Shown: piece by piece, positions 1-8,279 of the stretch
How positions within the stretch are numbered: position 1 is the stretch's first letter
How the letters are laid out: every line of letters begins with the position of its first letter
Assembly: GCF_013155375.1 (NCBI RefSeq)
Contig: NZ_JABJQY010000001.1
Span: forward strand, 248,001-312,000
Length of the DNA stretch: 64,000 nt
Direction: 5' to 3'
DNA from: Nocardioides sp. zg-1308
GTDB taxonomy: Bacteria > Actinomycetota > Actinomycetes > Propionibacteriales > Nocardioidaceae
Notes under the pieces: model-generated
Databases searched by the model: none
Told to the model about the DNA's origin: nothing
The model's input: only the letters and a program-made list of their open reading frames with translations
Translations under genes and position numbers: made by a program

Positions 1-253
1 ACTCGTCGGTGATGTCGTAGCCGGCGTTCAGGTCGAGCTTCCTGCGCGCCTTGAACCCGAAGACCGCCCGCGACTTGCCGGCGTCGGAGAAGAAGGTGAC
101 CTGCTCCTTGAACGCCATCCGCTTCTGCTCGGCCAGCGCCATCACGCGGACCGGGTTGCCGGCCGCGTCGGACTCCGACACCTCGTAGCGGTTGACCATC
201 ATGGTGAGCTTCTGCTTCACTACGAAATGGGGCAGGTACATCTCGGCGGTCAT
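1..253 (-). CDS. LURP-one-related / YxjI-like protein, N-terminal part
   Basis: Reading from the ATG at 253 down to the window edge gives 84 residues; the 3' end is outside. The start MTAEMYLPHFVVKQKL, the phrase TMMVNRYEV and the pattern of short beta-strand-like blocks (QKRMAFKEQVTFF, VFGFKARRKLDL) fit the LURP-one-related / scramblase-like beta-barrel family common in actinobacteria. The family's biochemical role is unsettled (lipid or ligand binding is suggested), so I assign no reaction. A GAGGGAG Shine-Dalgarno lies about 5 nt before the ATG. It follows metG on the same strand with a 23-nt gap and may share its transcript. Confidence 0.6.
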   Translation of the reverse strand, partial: MTAEMYLPHFVVKQKLTMMVNRYEVSESDAAGNPVRVMALAEQKRMAFKEQVTFFSDAGKSRAVFGFKARRKLDLNAGYDITDE

Positions 254-276
254 GCGTCTCCCTCGTGTGTGGCCGG

Positions 277-2094
277 TCAGTCGCTGACGCGGGCCAGCTC
301 GTCCTCGACCACCGACGGGTCGAGCTTGGTGAACACCGGCGTCGGCTTGGCGACCTTCGTGCCCACCACCACGGGGCGCGACTCCCACGCCGGCGTCGTG
401 GAGTACTCGCCGGTGATGATCGAGTACGACGTGTGGCCGGCGCCGTTGTCGGGCTCGAGCTCGTCGACCTGTTCGATGCGGGGCATCGGCACGAGCTCGC
501 CCTCACCGCCGAGGACGGCGTGCACCTTGTTGGCGGCGTGGGGCAGGAAGGGCGACAGCAACAGGTTGCAGTCGCTCACGCACTGGGCCGCGACGTGCAG
601 GACGGTGCCGAGACGCTCGCGCTGCGACTCGTCCTTCATCTTGTAGGGCTCGGTGAGCGTCAGGTACTTGTTGACCTCCCCGACGACGCGCATCGCCTCC
701 GCGATCGCGGCCCGGAGCCGGTGCTTCTCCACGAGCCCGCCCACGACGTCGAAGCCGTCCTGGACGGTCGTGAGCACCTGGTGGTCGACCTCCTCCAGCG
801 GTCCGCGCGCGGGGATCTCGCCGAAGCTCTTCGCGATCATCGTCGCGGTGCGGTTGACCAGGTTGCCCCAGCCGGCGACCAGCTCGGAGTTGTTGCGGGT
901 GACGAAGTCGGCCCACGTGAACGCGGCGTCGGAGGTCTCCGGCCCGGCGGCGCAGATGTAGTAGCGGAGCGCGTCGGGGCCGTAGCGGGCGAGGAAGTCG
1001 CCGACGTAGATGACGTTGCCGCGGCTCGTGGAGAACTGCGAGTCGCCGAAGGTGAGGAACTCGCTGGAGACCACCTCGGTGGGCAGGTTGAGCGTGCCGT
1101 AGGGACCGGGCTCGCCACCCTTGTCGCCCTTGCCGTTGTAGGCGAGCAGCTCGGCCGGCCAGATCTGGGAGTGGAAGACGATGTTGTCCTTGCCCATGAA
1201 GTAGTAGGCCTCCGCCTCCTGCTCCCCCTCGGCGGCGGGGTTCCACCACTCGCGCCACTTGTCGGGCTCGCCCGTGCGTCGGGCCCACTCGATCGAGGCC
1301 GACAGGTAGCCGATCACCGCGTCGAACCAGACGTAGAGCCGCTTGGTGGGCTGGTCCTCCCAGCCCGGCACCGGGATGCCCCAGTCGATGTCGCGGGTCA
1401 TCGCGCGCGGCCGGATCTCCTTGAGGATGTTCTGGCTGAACTTGATGACGTTGGGCCGCCAGAGGCCGGTGGCCTCGCGCTGGTCGAGCCACTCCCCCAG
1501 CGCCGCGGCCAGCGCGGGCAGGTCGAGGAACCAGTGCTGCGTGTCGCGGAACTCCGGGGTCTCACCGTTGATCTTGGACCGCGGGTCGATCAGGTCGGTG
1601 GGGTCGAGCTGGTTGCCGCAGTTGTCGCACTGGTCGCCGCGCGCGGCGCCGTACTTGCAGATCGGGCAGGTGCCCTCGATGTAGCGGTCGGGCAGCGTGC
1701 GGCCGGTCGAGGGGCTGATCGCGGTCTTCGTCGTCTCCTCGACCATGTAGCCGTTGCGGCGGCAGGTCTCGAACATCTCCTGCACGACGGCGTAGTGGTT
1801 GCCCGTCGTGGTGCGGGTGAAGAGGTCGTAGGAGAGCCCCAAGCCGCAGAGGTCGTCGACGATCACCTGGTTGTACTTGTCGACGAGCTCGCGCGCGGGC
1901 AGGCCCTCGTTGTCGGCGAGCACCAGGATCGGCGTGCCGTGCTCGTCGGTGCCGCTGACCATCAGGACGTCGTGGCCGGCCATCCGCATGTAGCGGCTGA
2001 ACACGTCGGAGGGCACGCCGAAACCGGCGACGTGGCCGATGTGGCGCGGGCCGTTGGTGTACGGCCAGGCGACGGCGGACAGGACACGAGTCAT
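277..2094 (-). CDS. metG: Methionine--tRNA ligase
   Basis: Charges tRNA-Met (including initiator) with methionine in the cytosol. The 605-residue product has the class I signature HIGH at 18-21, a zinc knuckle with Cys at 143, 146, 156 and 159, and the anticodon-binding helical C-terminus. The second class I signature KMSKS is present only as FSTSRG (354-359), a variant I associate with actinobacterial MetRS; the lysine of the canonical loop is missing. Length is that of the short MetG form without the C-terminal tRNA-binding domain. The ATG at 2094 sits 7 nt after a TAGGCT box with no Shine-Dalgarno between, suggesting a leaderless mRNA. Confidence 0.97.
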   Translation of the reverse strand: MTRVLSAVAWPYTNGPRHIGHVAGFGVPSDVFSRYMRMAGHDVLMVSGTDEHGTPILVLADNEGLPARELVDKYNQVIVDDLCGLGLSYDLFTRTTTGNHYAVVQEMFETCRRNGYMVEETTKTAISPSTGRTLPDRYIEGTCPICKYGAARGDQCDNCGNQLDPTDLIDPRSKINGETPEFRDTQHWFLDLPALAAALGEWLDQREATGLWRPNVIKFSQNILKEIRPRAMTRDIDWGIPVPGWEDQPTKRLYVWFDAVIGYLSASIEWARRTGEPDKWREWWNPAAEGEQEAEAYYFMGKDNIVFHSQIWPAELLAYNGKGDKGGEPGPYGTLNLPTEVVSSEFLTFGDSQFSTSRGNVIYVGDFLARYGPDALRYYICAAGPETSDAAFTWADFVTRNNSELVAGWGNLVNRTATMIAKSFGEIPARGPLEEVDHQVLTTVQDGFDVVGGLVEKHRLRAAIAEAMRVVGEVNKYLTLTEPYKMKDESQRERLGTVLHVAAQCVSDCNLLLSPFLPHAANKVHAVLGGEGELVPMPRIEQVDELEPDNGAGHTSYSIITGEYSTTPAWESRPVVVGTKVAKPTPVFTKLDPSVVEDELARVSD

Positions 2095-2101
2095 GGGCGC
2101 A

Positions 2102-2107
2102 AGCCTA
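2102..2107 (-). promoter_or_regulatory. -10 box of leaderless metG
   Basis: On the minus strand TAGGCT lies 7 nt before the metG ATG; no Shine-Dalgarno fits in that gap, so transcription probably begins at or next to the start codon. Confidence 0.6.
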
Positions 2108-2193
2108 GTGACCGGGCGCGACCCGATGACGTCGGGTCGCGCCCCGGTCCCGCACCGCCCGGCCGCTCAGCGGCAGGTCGGCCGATCGGCGGC

Positions 2194-2793
2194 TCAGGAG
2201 AAGTCGAGCTCGCCGGTGCGGGAGCGCTTGAGCTCGTAGAAGTAGGGGAACTTCGCCACGGCCACGGCGCCGTCCCACAGCTCCCCGGCCTCCTCGCCGC
2301 GCGGGATCTTCGACAGGACGGGCCCGAAGAACGCCGAGCCGTTGATGTGGATGGTGGGCGTGCCGACGTCGTCGCCGACGGGGTCCATGCCCTCGTGATG
2401 GGACGTCGCCACCGCGTCGTCGAGGGACGCGTCGTCCCAGGCCTCGATGAGGTCCGCCGGCAGGTCCACGTCGGCGAGTGACGCGGCGACGGTCTCGCGC
2501 GTCAGCTCCTCGCCGTCGTTGTGGTGCCGCGTGCCCACGGCGGTGTACCACTCACCGAGCTTCGCGTTGTCGTGCTCCTGCGCGATCTTGATCGCGACGC
2601 GGACGGGGCGCTCGGTCCCGGCGAGCATCTCGCGGTACTCCTGCGGGATGTCCTTGTCCTTGTTGAGGTAGGCCAGCGACATCACGTGCCACTGCACGTC
2701 GATGTCGCGGACCTGCTCGACCTCGCGGATCCAGCGCGAGGTGATCCAGGCGAACGGGCAGAGCGGGTCGAACCAGAGGTCAGCGGTAGCCAT
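2194..2793 (-). CDS. Mycothiol-dependent nitroreductase Rv2466c family (DsbA-like thioredoxin fold)
   Basis: A 199-residue thioredoxin-fold protein of the DsbA/FrnE branch. The active-site region WFDPLCPFAWITSRWI has one cysteine in CPFA where Rv2466c carries CPWC, so this is a monothiol variant. Conserved blocks VQWHVMSLAYLN and GTPTIHINGSAFFGPVLSKI (cis-Pro loop VGTP) follow family order. In mycobacteria the family uses mycothiol as reductant and is tied to oxidative stress and nitro-drug activation; the same chemistry here is inference. I start at the ATG at 2793 (MATADLWFDP), matching how relatives begin; the ATG at 2799 is the alternative. It is divergent from pepN. Confidence 0.8.
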   Translation of the reverse strand: MATADLWFDPLCPFAWITSRWIREVEQVRDIDVQWHVMSLAYLNKDKDIPQEYREMLAGTERPVRVAIKIAQEHDNAKLGEWYTAVGTRHHNDGEELTRETVAASLADVDLPADLIEAWDDASLDDAVATSHHEGMDPVGDDVGTPTIHINGSAFFGPVLSKIPRGEEAGELWDGAVAVAKFPYFYELKRSRTGELDFS

Positions 2794-2861
2794 GTCCATC
2801 CCAAGCACCGACGGGTGCGCCCTATTCCCCACCGGTGTGGGCCCGGACACACCGGCGGTGG

Positions 2862-2867
2862 CAGGAT
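2862..2867 (+). promoter_or_regulatory. -10 box of pepN
   Basis: CAGGAT 6 nt before the pepN ATG; differs from TANNNT at the first base. Confidence 0.4.
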
Positions 2868-2873
2868 GCGCCC

Positions 2874-5426
2874 ATGCCTGGAACCAACCTCACCCGCGAC
2901 GAGGCCGCCACCCGCGCCACCCTGCTGGACGTCACGTCGTACACCGTCGACCTGGACCTCACGAGCGCCACCCAGCCCGACCAGTCGACCTTCGTGTCCG
3001 TCACCACCCTCGAGTTCTCCTGCAGCGAGCCGGGTGCGAGCACCTTCGCCGACCTGGTTGCGCCGACGGTGCGCGAGATCGTCCTCAACGGCCGCAGCCT
3101 CGACCCCGCGACGGCGTACGCCGACAGCCGCATCGCGCTCGACGACCTCGAGGCGACCAACACGCTCGTCGTCACCGCCGACTGCGCCTACTCCAACACG
3201 GGCGAGGGCCTGCACCGCTTCGTCGACCCCGCCGACGACCGCGTCTACCTCTACAGCCAGTTCGAGGTGCCCGACGCCCGCCGCGTCTTCACCACCTTCG
3301 AGCAGCCCGACCTCAAGTCGGTCTTCACCTTCACCGTCACCGCGCCGTCGCACTGGCTGGTCGTCTCCAACGCGCCGACCCCCGAGCCCGAGGCCGCCGG
3401 TGACGGCGTCGCGGTCTGGCGCTTCCCGACCACCAAGAAGATGTCGACCTACATCACCGCCATCGTGGCCGGCGAGTACCACGGCGAGTTCGACACCTAC
3501 GAGGGCAAGTTCGGCACCATCCCGCTCGGCCACTACTGCCGCCAGTCGCTCAAGGAGCACATGGACACGGCCGCGCTGGTCAAGCTGACCAAGCAGAGCT
3601 TCGCGTTCTTCGAGGAGCAGTTCGACTACGCCTACCCGTTCGGCAAGTACGACCAGCTCTACGTGCCGGAGTACAACGCCGGCGCCATGGAGAACGCCGG
3701 CTGCGTGACGCTGCGCGACGAGTACCTCCCCCGCAGCCGCCAGCCGCGGTCGTTCTTCGAGTTCCGCGCCTCGGTCATCACCCACGAGATGGCGCACATG
3801 TGGTTCGGCGACCTGGTGACCATGAAGTGGTGGGACGACCTCTGGCTCAACGAGTCGTTCGCCGAGTGGGCCTGCTACTGGTGCGAGGCCAACGCGACCG
3901 AGTTCACCGACGCGTGGACCGGCTTCGCCAACGCCCGCAAGCAGACCGGCTACCGCGCCGACCAGCTGCCCTCGACGCACCCGATCGCGGCCGACAACGT
4001 CGACCTGCACGCGGTCGAGGTCAACTTCGACATGATCACCTACGCCAAGGGCGCCTCGGTGCTCAAGCAGCTCGTCGCGTGGGTGGGCATCGAGCCCTTC
4101 CTCGAGGGCCTGCGCGCCTACTTCAAGGAGTGGGAGTACGCCAACCCCGAGTTCAAGGACCTGCTCGCCACCCTCGAGAAGGCCTCCGGGCGTGAGCTCC
4201 AGGGCTGGGCCCAGGAGTGGCTGCAGACCGCGGGCGTCAACACGCTCGCCCCGTCGTTCGAGCTCGCCGAGGACGGCACGTACGCCTCCTTCGCCGTGGC
4301 GCAGTCCGCGCACCCCGACTGGCCGACCCTGCGCCGGCACCGCCTGGGCATCGGCCTCTACGACGACGTGGACGGCCGGCTGGTCCGGCGCGACTACCTC
4401 GAGATCGACGTCGAGGGTGCGAGCACCGACGTGCCCGAGCTGGCCGGCGTGAAGCAGCCCGACCTGCTGCTGCTCAACGACGAGGACCACGCCTACGCCA
4501 AGATCCGCCTCGACGAGCGGTCGCTGGCCACGGCGATCTCCTCGCTGTCGACCTTCGAGGACTCGCTCCCCCGGGCGCTGGTCTGGGGCGCGACGTGGGA
4601 CATGACCCGCGACGCCGAGATGCGCACCCGCGACTGGACCGACCTGGTGCTCGCCAACATCGGCCAGGAGACCGACGCGTGGGCCGTCACCAAGATCCCG
4701 GCGTCCACGGCGCTGGCGGTCAACTTCTACTCCGACCCCGCACACCGCGCGGAGCTGCGCGCCACCTGGGAGTCCGGCCTGCGTGAGCTGCTGCTCGCCG
4801 CCGAGCCCGGCAGCGACCACCAGCTCACCTTCGCCCGGTCGTACGCCGGCGCCGCGCACCGCGACGCCGCGCTCGACGACCTGGTCGGCCTCCTCGACGG
4901 GTCCTTCACCGTCGAGGGACTCGCCGTCGACCAGGACATGCGCTGGGTGCTGATCACCGCCCTCGCCCGCGCCGGCCGCTTCGGCGACGCGGAGATCGAC
5001 GCGGAGCTCGAGGTCGACAAGACCATCTCGGGCCAGGAGCAGGCCGCCGCGGCACGCGCCTCGCAGCCCACGGCGGAGGCCAAGGAGGCCGGTTGGAACG
5101 CGGTCCTCGACCCGTCGACGCCCAACGAGACCTCGCGCGAGATCGCCTTCTCGATCTTCCGCTTCGGTCAGGAGGACGTCCTCCAGCCCTACCTCGAGAA
5201 GTTCCTCACCGCCTCCGAGACGCTGGTCGACGTGCTGGGCTTCCACAAGGCCTCGGTCGTGCTCGAGTACGGCTTCCCGCGGCCGCTCGCGTCGCAGGCC
5301 ACGCTGGACCGCCTCGACGAGTGGCTCGCCGACAACAACGCGCCCAAGCAGGCGCAGCGCTACATCGGCGAGGCGCGCGCGGAGATCGCCCGGGCGCTGG
5401 AGGCCCAGGCGTACGACGCCGGCTGA
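2874..5426 (+). CDS. pepN: Aminopeptidase N, M1 zinc family
   Basis: Releases N-terminal amino acids from peptides in the cytosol. The 850-residue product has the exopeptidase motif GAMEN (270-274) and the gluzincin motif HEMAH (304-308) followed by the third zinc ligand in NESFAEW (Glu about 327), in the spacing typical of M1 enzymes. The N-terminal beta saddle and the long helical C-terminal ERAP1-like domain are both present, and length matches actinobacterial PepN. I choose the ATG at 2874 rather than upstream starts because a CAGGAT box lies 6 nt before it and there is no Shine-Dalgarno. It is followed by a strong hairpin with a T-rich tail. Confidence 0.97.
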   Translation: MPGTNLTRDEAATRATLLDVTSYTVDLDLTSATQPDQSTFVSVTTLEFSCSEPGASTFADLVAPTVREIVLNGRSLDPATAYADSRIALDDLEATNTLVVTADCAYSNTGEGLHRFVDPADDRVYLYSQFEVPDARRVFTTFEQPDLKSVFTFTVTAPSHWLVVSNAPTPEPEAAGDGVAVWRFPTTKKMSTYITAIVAGEYHGEFDTYEGKFGTIPLGHYCRQSLKEHMDTAALVKLTKQSFAFFEEQFDYAYPFGKYDQLYVPEYNAGAMENAGCVTLRDEYLPRSRQPRSFFEFRASVITHEMAHMWFGDLVTMKWWDDLWLNESFAEWACYWCEANATEFTDAWTGFANARKQTGYRADQLPSTHPIAADNVDLHAVEVNFDMITYAKGASVLKQLVAWVGIEPFLEGLRAYFKEWEYANPEFKDLLATLEKASGRELQGWAQEWLQTAGVNTLAPSFELAEDGTYASFAVAQSAHPDWPTLRRHRLGIGLYDDVDGRLVRRDYLEIDVEGASTDVPELAGVKQPDLLLLNDEDHAYAKIRLDERSLATAISSLSTFEDSLPRALVWGATWDMTRDAEMRTRDWTDLVLANIGQETDAWAVTKIPASTALAVNFYSDPAHRAELRATWESGLRELLLAAEPGSDHQLTFARSYAGAAHRDAALDDLVGLLDGSFTVEGLAVDQDMRWVLITALARAGRFGDAEIDAELEVDKTISGQEQAAAARASQPTAEAKEAGWNAVLDPSTPNETSREIAFSIFRFGQEDVLQPYLEKFLTASETLVDVLGFHKASVVLEYGFPRPLASQATLDRLDEWLADNNAPKQAQRYIGEARAEIARALEAQAYDAG

Positions 5427-5443
5427 CCGGCCCGCTGGCTCGA

Positions 5444-5475
5444 CCGGCCCTCACCCCGTTCGGGGTGGGGGCCGG
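5444..5475 (+). terminator. Rho-independent terminator of pepN
   Basis: A GC-rich stem (CCGGCCCTCACCCC pairing with GGGGTGGGGGCCGG, one G-T pair) with a GTTC loop, then TTTGTTT, 18 nt after the pepN stop. Confidence 0.75.
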
Positions 5476-5502
5476 TTTGTTTGGTCCTCGCTCGGTCGTC
5501 TG

Positions 5503-5933
5503 GGGCTGGGGGCGGTGTTGATTGGCTCGCTTCGCTTCGTTGTCTTGGGCTGGGGGCGGTGCTATTTGGCTCGCTTCGCTCGCGTGCTCGGCGCCCTTCA
5601 AGGCGCTGTCTTCCCTCCTCGGCTTGCTCGCTGCGCTCGCGTCGCTCGTCAGTCCAGACAGCGCCGGGCGCCGAGCCTCCAGACGGTCTGACCTCGGGGC
5701 TCGCCACGCTCGCTACGCCACGCGTGAGGTCTTTCCTCACGGCCTCAGCGCACGCGCTCGGCGCCCGACGTCGTCTGGACTGACGAGCGAGCAAGCGTGA
5801 CGAGCGCAGCGAGGCAGCGCCGCCGAGGGAGGAGGGAAGACGACGTCTTTCAGGGCGCCGAGCACGCGCGAGCGGAGCGAGCGCCAACAACGCAGCACGC
5901 GAGCCCATCAAGCACAGCACGCGCGAGCGGAGC
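5503..5933. repeat. Palindrome-rich intergenic repeat element between pepN and the DUF5130-like gene
   Basis: The roughly 500-base gap holds no convincing gene. It contains (1) a 44-bp direct repeat (GGGCTGGGGGCGGTG at 5503 and 5547, each followed by TGGCTCGCTTCGCT); (2) a large imperfect inverted repeat, arms about 5570-5659 and 5773-5881, both built from CTCGC/GCGAG modules and containing GTCCAGAC or GTCTGGAC and TCTTCCCTCCTCGG or its complement; (3) nested shorter palindromes inside the spacer (GGCGCCGAGC and GCTCGGCGCC; GTGAGGTC and its CCTCAC partner); (4) an 18-nt direct repeat at 5861-5878 and 5916-5933. The composition (TCGCTTCGCTCGC runs) differs from the neighbouring genes. It resembles a REP/BIME-type or MITE-like element. 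Confidence 0.7.
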
Positions 5934-5945
5934 AAGCGCAGAAGG

Positions 5946-6338
5946 CTACGCGTGCAGCGTGTTCTGCGGCCTGGCGTGCTCGGCGAGCATTGTGATGCCG
6001 CGCTGCAGACCGGCGAGCAGGTTGCCGGAGGAGAACTCCGACGACATCGCGAGCACCGCGAGCTCGACCTCGGCGTCGGTGAGGTGGCGGCGTACGTCTC
6101 CGCCGGTGACGATCTCGAGGGCCCGGCGGGTGGGGTCCACGAGGATCAGCACGCTGCGGGGCGGGGCCACGAGGCGGTTGTGCAGACGGGTGGCCCAGGC
6201 GCGGGTGTCGTCACCCTCGGCCGGACCGACGTAGACCGAGAACTCGAAGCGGCAGGCCTGCTCGGCGACGCGGATGGTCTTGTCCAGCGCCAGCCGGTCG
6301 GCCTCGGTCAGGAGGTCACCAGCTGCCACTGGCGCCAC
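5946..6338 (-). CDS. DUF5130-like / TPM-domain-like protein
   Basis: A 130-residue soluble protein. The order LTEADRLALDKTIRVAE, then FEFSVYVGPAEGD, then RSVLILVDPTRRALEIVTG, then a C-terminal helix pair resembles the TPM (TLP18.3/Psb32/MOLO-1) fold as found in actinobacterial DUF5130 proteins. Its function is not known to me. The GTG at 6338 is the first start in frame; it overlaps the end of the upstream membrane-protein gene by 23 nt, so the two are probably translated from one message. No signal peptide is seen. Confidence 0.6.
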   Translation of the reverse strand: MAPVAAGDLLTEADRLALDKTIRVAEQACRFEFSVYVGPAEGDDTRAWATRLHNRLVAPPRSVLILVDPTRRALEIVTGGDVRRHLTDAEVELAVLAMSSEFSSGNLLAGLQRGITMLAEHARPQNTLHA

Positions 6339-6699
6339 CCGCTCGGGAGTTCTCGTTGTCGGGTGCGGGCAGCTCGGCGACGCCCTGGCGGGGTCCGCCG
6401 ATCCACTGGCCCTCGCCGGCGGAGTGGTCGGGCAGCAGCTTCTCGCCGCGGACCATCGCCGGGAGGTAGACCGCGACCAGGATGATCACGAAGAGCAGCA
6501 GCGGCGCCCCGACGTAGATGGCCAGGGCGTTGAGGGTGTCGAGGCTGTTGACCTCGGTCTCGCCACCCCACCCCTCGGGGACGTCGGCGTGGACCGGCGA
6601 CGTCAGCAGGGCCAGCGCCGGCGCAGCCGCCAGGACGGCGGTCCGGAGCGCTCGGCGCGACGAGCGGGAGCTGGCGGGCGGGCTGACGTGCGTGGTCAC
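6316..6699 (-). CDS. Small exported single-pass membrane protein
   Basis: A 127-residue protein of unknown function. An N-terminal Arg-rich segment followed by an Ala/Leu stretch ending SPVHA looks like a cleavable signal peptide (about 1-38); one strong transmembrane helix follows (YVGAPLLLFVIILVAVYLPA), then a hydrophilic tail rich in Gly, Pro and Ser. I choose the GTG at 6699 because TACGCT lies 7 nt before it on the minus strand; ATGs at 6720 and 6732 would lie upstream of or inside that box. The pairing with a TPM-like gene suggests a membrane-anchored partner for that domain; this is inference. Confidence 0.65.
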   Translation of the reverse strand: MTTHVSPPASSRSSRRALRTAVLAAAPALALLTSPVHADVPEGWGGETEVNSLDTLNALAIYVGAPLLLFVIILVAVYLPAMVRGEKLLPDHSAGEGQWIGGPRQGVAELPAPDNENSRAGGASGSW

Positions 6700-6706
6700 G
6701 GTCCAC

Positions 6707-6712
6707 AGCGTA
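6707..6712 (-). promoter_or_regulatory. -10 box of the small membrane-protein gene
   Basis: TACGCT on the minus strand, 7 nt before the GTG at 6699. It lies back to back with the mscS box, giving two divergent start sites within about 30 bp. Confidence 0.5.
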
Positions 6713-6717
6713 TCGCC

Positions 6718-6723
6718 CATACT
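6718..6723 (+). promoter_or_regulatory. -10 box of mscS-like gene
   Basis: CATACT 7 nt before the ATG at 6731. Confidence 0.45.
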
Positions 6724-6730
6724 GGCGGGC

Positions 6731-7801
6731 ATGCCTCACCCCCTCACCCCTGTCATGGACGTGACCGAGGTCTCCGGGAGCGAGACCGATCCACTCACCC
6801 CCCTCACCACCTGCTCGACCGACGAGAACCTGTGCACGTGGGTCCTCGAGGAGACCGGCAACGAGAGGCTCGCGACCGCCGTCGACTGGGTCGTCGGCAA
6901 GCCGAGCGCGCTGCTGGGACTGCTCCTGATCGGTGTGGTGGTCCGGTGGCTGCTGCACCGGATCATCGACCGCATCGTCGCGCGCGCCGAGGTCGGCGTG
7001 CTCCCCGACCGGCTCAGTCGTGCCATCACCGGCGGCCGGGTGGGTGCCGCGCTGAACCTGCGCGACGACCCTGGCTACACCCGCCGCGTCCAGCGCGCGG
7101 CCACCCTCGGCTCGCTCCTGAAGAGCATCATCACCGGCGTCGTCTTCACGGTCGTCGCCCTCATGTTCATCTCCGAGCTCGGCTACGACATCGCACCGCT
7201 GATCGCCAGCGCGGGCATCCTCGGCGTGGCGCTCGGCTTCGGCTCGCAGGCGCTGGTCAAGGACTTCCTCTCCGGCATCTTCATGATCTTCGAGGACCAG
7301 TACGGCGTCGGCGACGTCGTCGACCTCGGCGAGGCGTCTGGGACCGTCGAGGCCGTCGGCCTCCGCGTCACGCGGCTGCGCGACGTGAACGGCACGGTCT
7401 GGTACGTCCGCAACGGCGAGATCCTGCGCGTGGGCAACATGAGCCAGAACTGGGCGCGCACCGTGCTCGACGTGACCGTCGGCTACAGCGAGGACCTGGT
7501 CAAGGTCCGCCGCGTGCTCGAGGAGGTCGCCCACGACCTGTGGGTGGACGAGGACTTCACCGGCCTCGTCGTGGAGGAGCCCGAGGTCTGGGGCGTGGAG
7601 TCGCTCGGGGTGGACGGCATCGTCGTCCGGGTCACCCTCAAGACCGCCCCCATGGAGCAGTGGGGCGTCGCGCGTGCCATGCGCGAGCGCGTCAAGGCGC
7701 GCTTCGAGAGCGAGGGGATCAACCTGGCGGTCGCCCAGCGCGTCCTGTGGCAGGAGAGCGCACCGTCGGCGGCCTCCGCCGAGCCCACCGAGAAGGCGTA
7801 G
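6731..7801 (+). CDS. MscS-family mechanosensitive ion channel
   Basis: Opens under membrane tension to release solutes during hypo-osmotic shock. The 356-residue product has N-terminal transmembrane helices (about 55-75 and 125-145), then the pore-lining TM3 with the Gly/Ala-rich packing of the family (IASAGILGVALGFGSQ), then the beta-domain (FMIFEDQYGVGDVVDL, GTVEAVGLRVTRLRDVNG) and the C-terminal alpha/beta vestibule. A polar tail replaces any extra domain. The ATG at 6731 is supported by the box 7 nt upstream; ATG 6755 is possible. It is divergent from the small membrane protein and followed by glbO after 42 nt. Confidence 0.93.
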   Translation: MPHPLTPVMDVTEVSGSETDPLTPLTTCSTDENLCTWVLEETGNERLATAVDWVVGKPSALLGLLLIGVVVRWLLHRIIDRIVARAEVGVLPDRLSRAITGGRVGAALNLRDDPGYTRRVQRAATLGSLLKSIITGVVFTVVALMFISELGYDIAPLIASAGILGVALGFGSQALVKDFLSGIFMIFEDQYGVGDVVDLGEASGTVEAVGLRVTRLRDVNGTVWYVRNGEILRVGNMSQNWARTVLDVTVGYSEDLVKVRRVLEEVAHDLWVDEDFTGLVVEEPEVWGVESLGVDGIVVRVTLKTAPMEQWGVARAMRERVKARFESEGINLAVAQRVLWQESAPSAASAEPTEKA

Positions 7802-7831
7802 CCCCGGCGTGCCGCGGGTGTCGCAGCCGGG

Positions 7832-7837
7832 GACAAT
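7832..7837 (+). promoter_or_regulatory. -10 box of glbO
   Basis: GACAAT 6 nt before the GTG at 7844. Confidence 0.4.
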
Positions 7838-7843
7838 GGAGCC

Positions 7844-8251
7844 GTGACCACCACCTTCTACGACGAGATCGGCGGCGAGGAGACGATCCGCGCGATCGTC
7901 CACCGCTTCTACGAGGGCGTGGCCACCGACGAGGTGCTGCGGCCGATGTATCCCGAGGAGGACCTCGGACCCGCCGAGGACCGGTTCGCGCTGTTCCTCA
8001 TCCAGTACTGGGGCGGGCCCACGACCTACGGCGACACCCGCGGCCACCCGCGGCTGCGAATGCGCCACGGTCCGTTCATGGTCACCCCGAGGGCCGCGCA
8101 GCACTGGCTGCGGCACTTCCGGGCCGGTCTCGACGCGGTGCACCTGACGCCCGAGCAGGACGCCCGGTTCTGGGAGTACGTCACCCACGCCGCGCAGTTC
8201 ATGGTGAACTCCCCCGACCCGCAGCCGCCGACGCCCGCCGACGTGCTCTGA
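7844..8251 (+). CDS. glbO: Group II truncated haemoglobin (trHbO)
   Basis: Binds O2 or NO at haem; trHbO of mycobacteria is linked to respiration and nitrosative stress, and the same role here is inference. The 135-residue length is that of a 2-on-2 globin. The opening FYDEIGGEETI, the MYPEEDLGPAEDRFALFLIQYWGG segment (spread over about 35-58) and the proximal His 75 in LRMRHGPF are typical, as is the Trp of AQHWLRHF at position G8. The start is a GTG behind a GACAAT box. A 17-bp tandem duplication covers the last codons and the stop. Confidence 0.94.
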   Translation: MTTTFYDEIGGEETIRAIVHRFYEGVATDEVLRPMYPEEDLGPAEDRFALFLIQYWGGPTTYGDTRGHPRLRMRHGPFMVTPRAAQHWLRHFRAGLDAVHLTPEQDARFWEYVTHAAQFMVNSPDPQPPTPADVL

Positions 8252-8270
8252 GGTCCGACGTGCTCTGAGG
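8238..8270. repeat. 17-bp tandem duplication across the glbO stop codon
   Basis: CCGACGTGCTCTGAGG occurs at 8238 and again at 8255. The first copy encodes the last residues ADVL and the stop; the second is non-coding, so the protein is unchanged. Confidence 0.85.
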
Positions 8271-8279
8271 GTCCGGCGT

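Noticed and set aside
265-2481. Long plus-strand ORF opposite metG
   Set aside because: Shadow frame of high-GC DNA; low-complexity Arg/Ala/Gly/Val product and no family motifs, while the opposite strand encodes metG with all signatures.
2682-5246. Long minus-strand ORF opposite pepN
   Set aside because: Antisense shadow with a repetitive composition; pepN covers the region.
5360-5935. Minus-strand 191-codon ORF in the palindromic gap
   Set aside because: It translates inverted-repeat modules into Arg/Ser/Ala repeats, has no start signal and runs into pepN.
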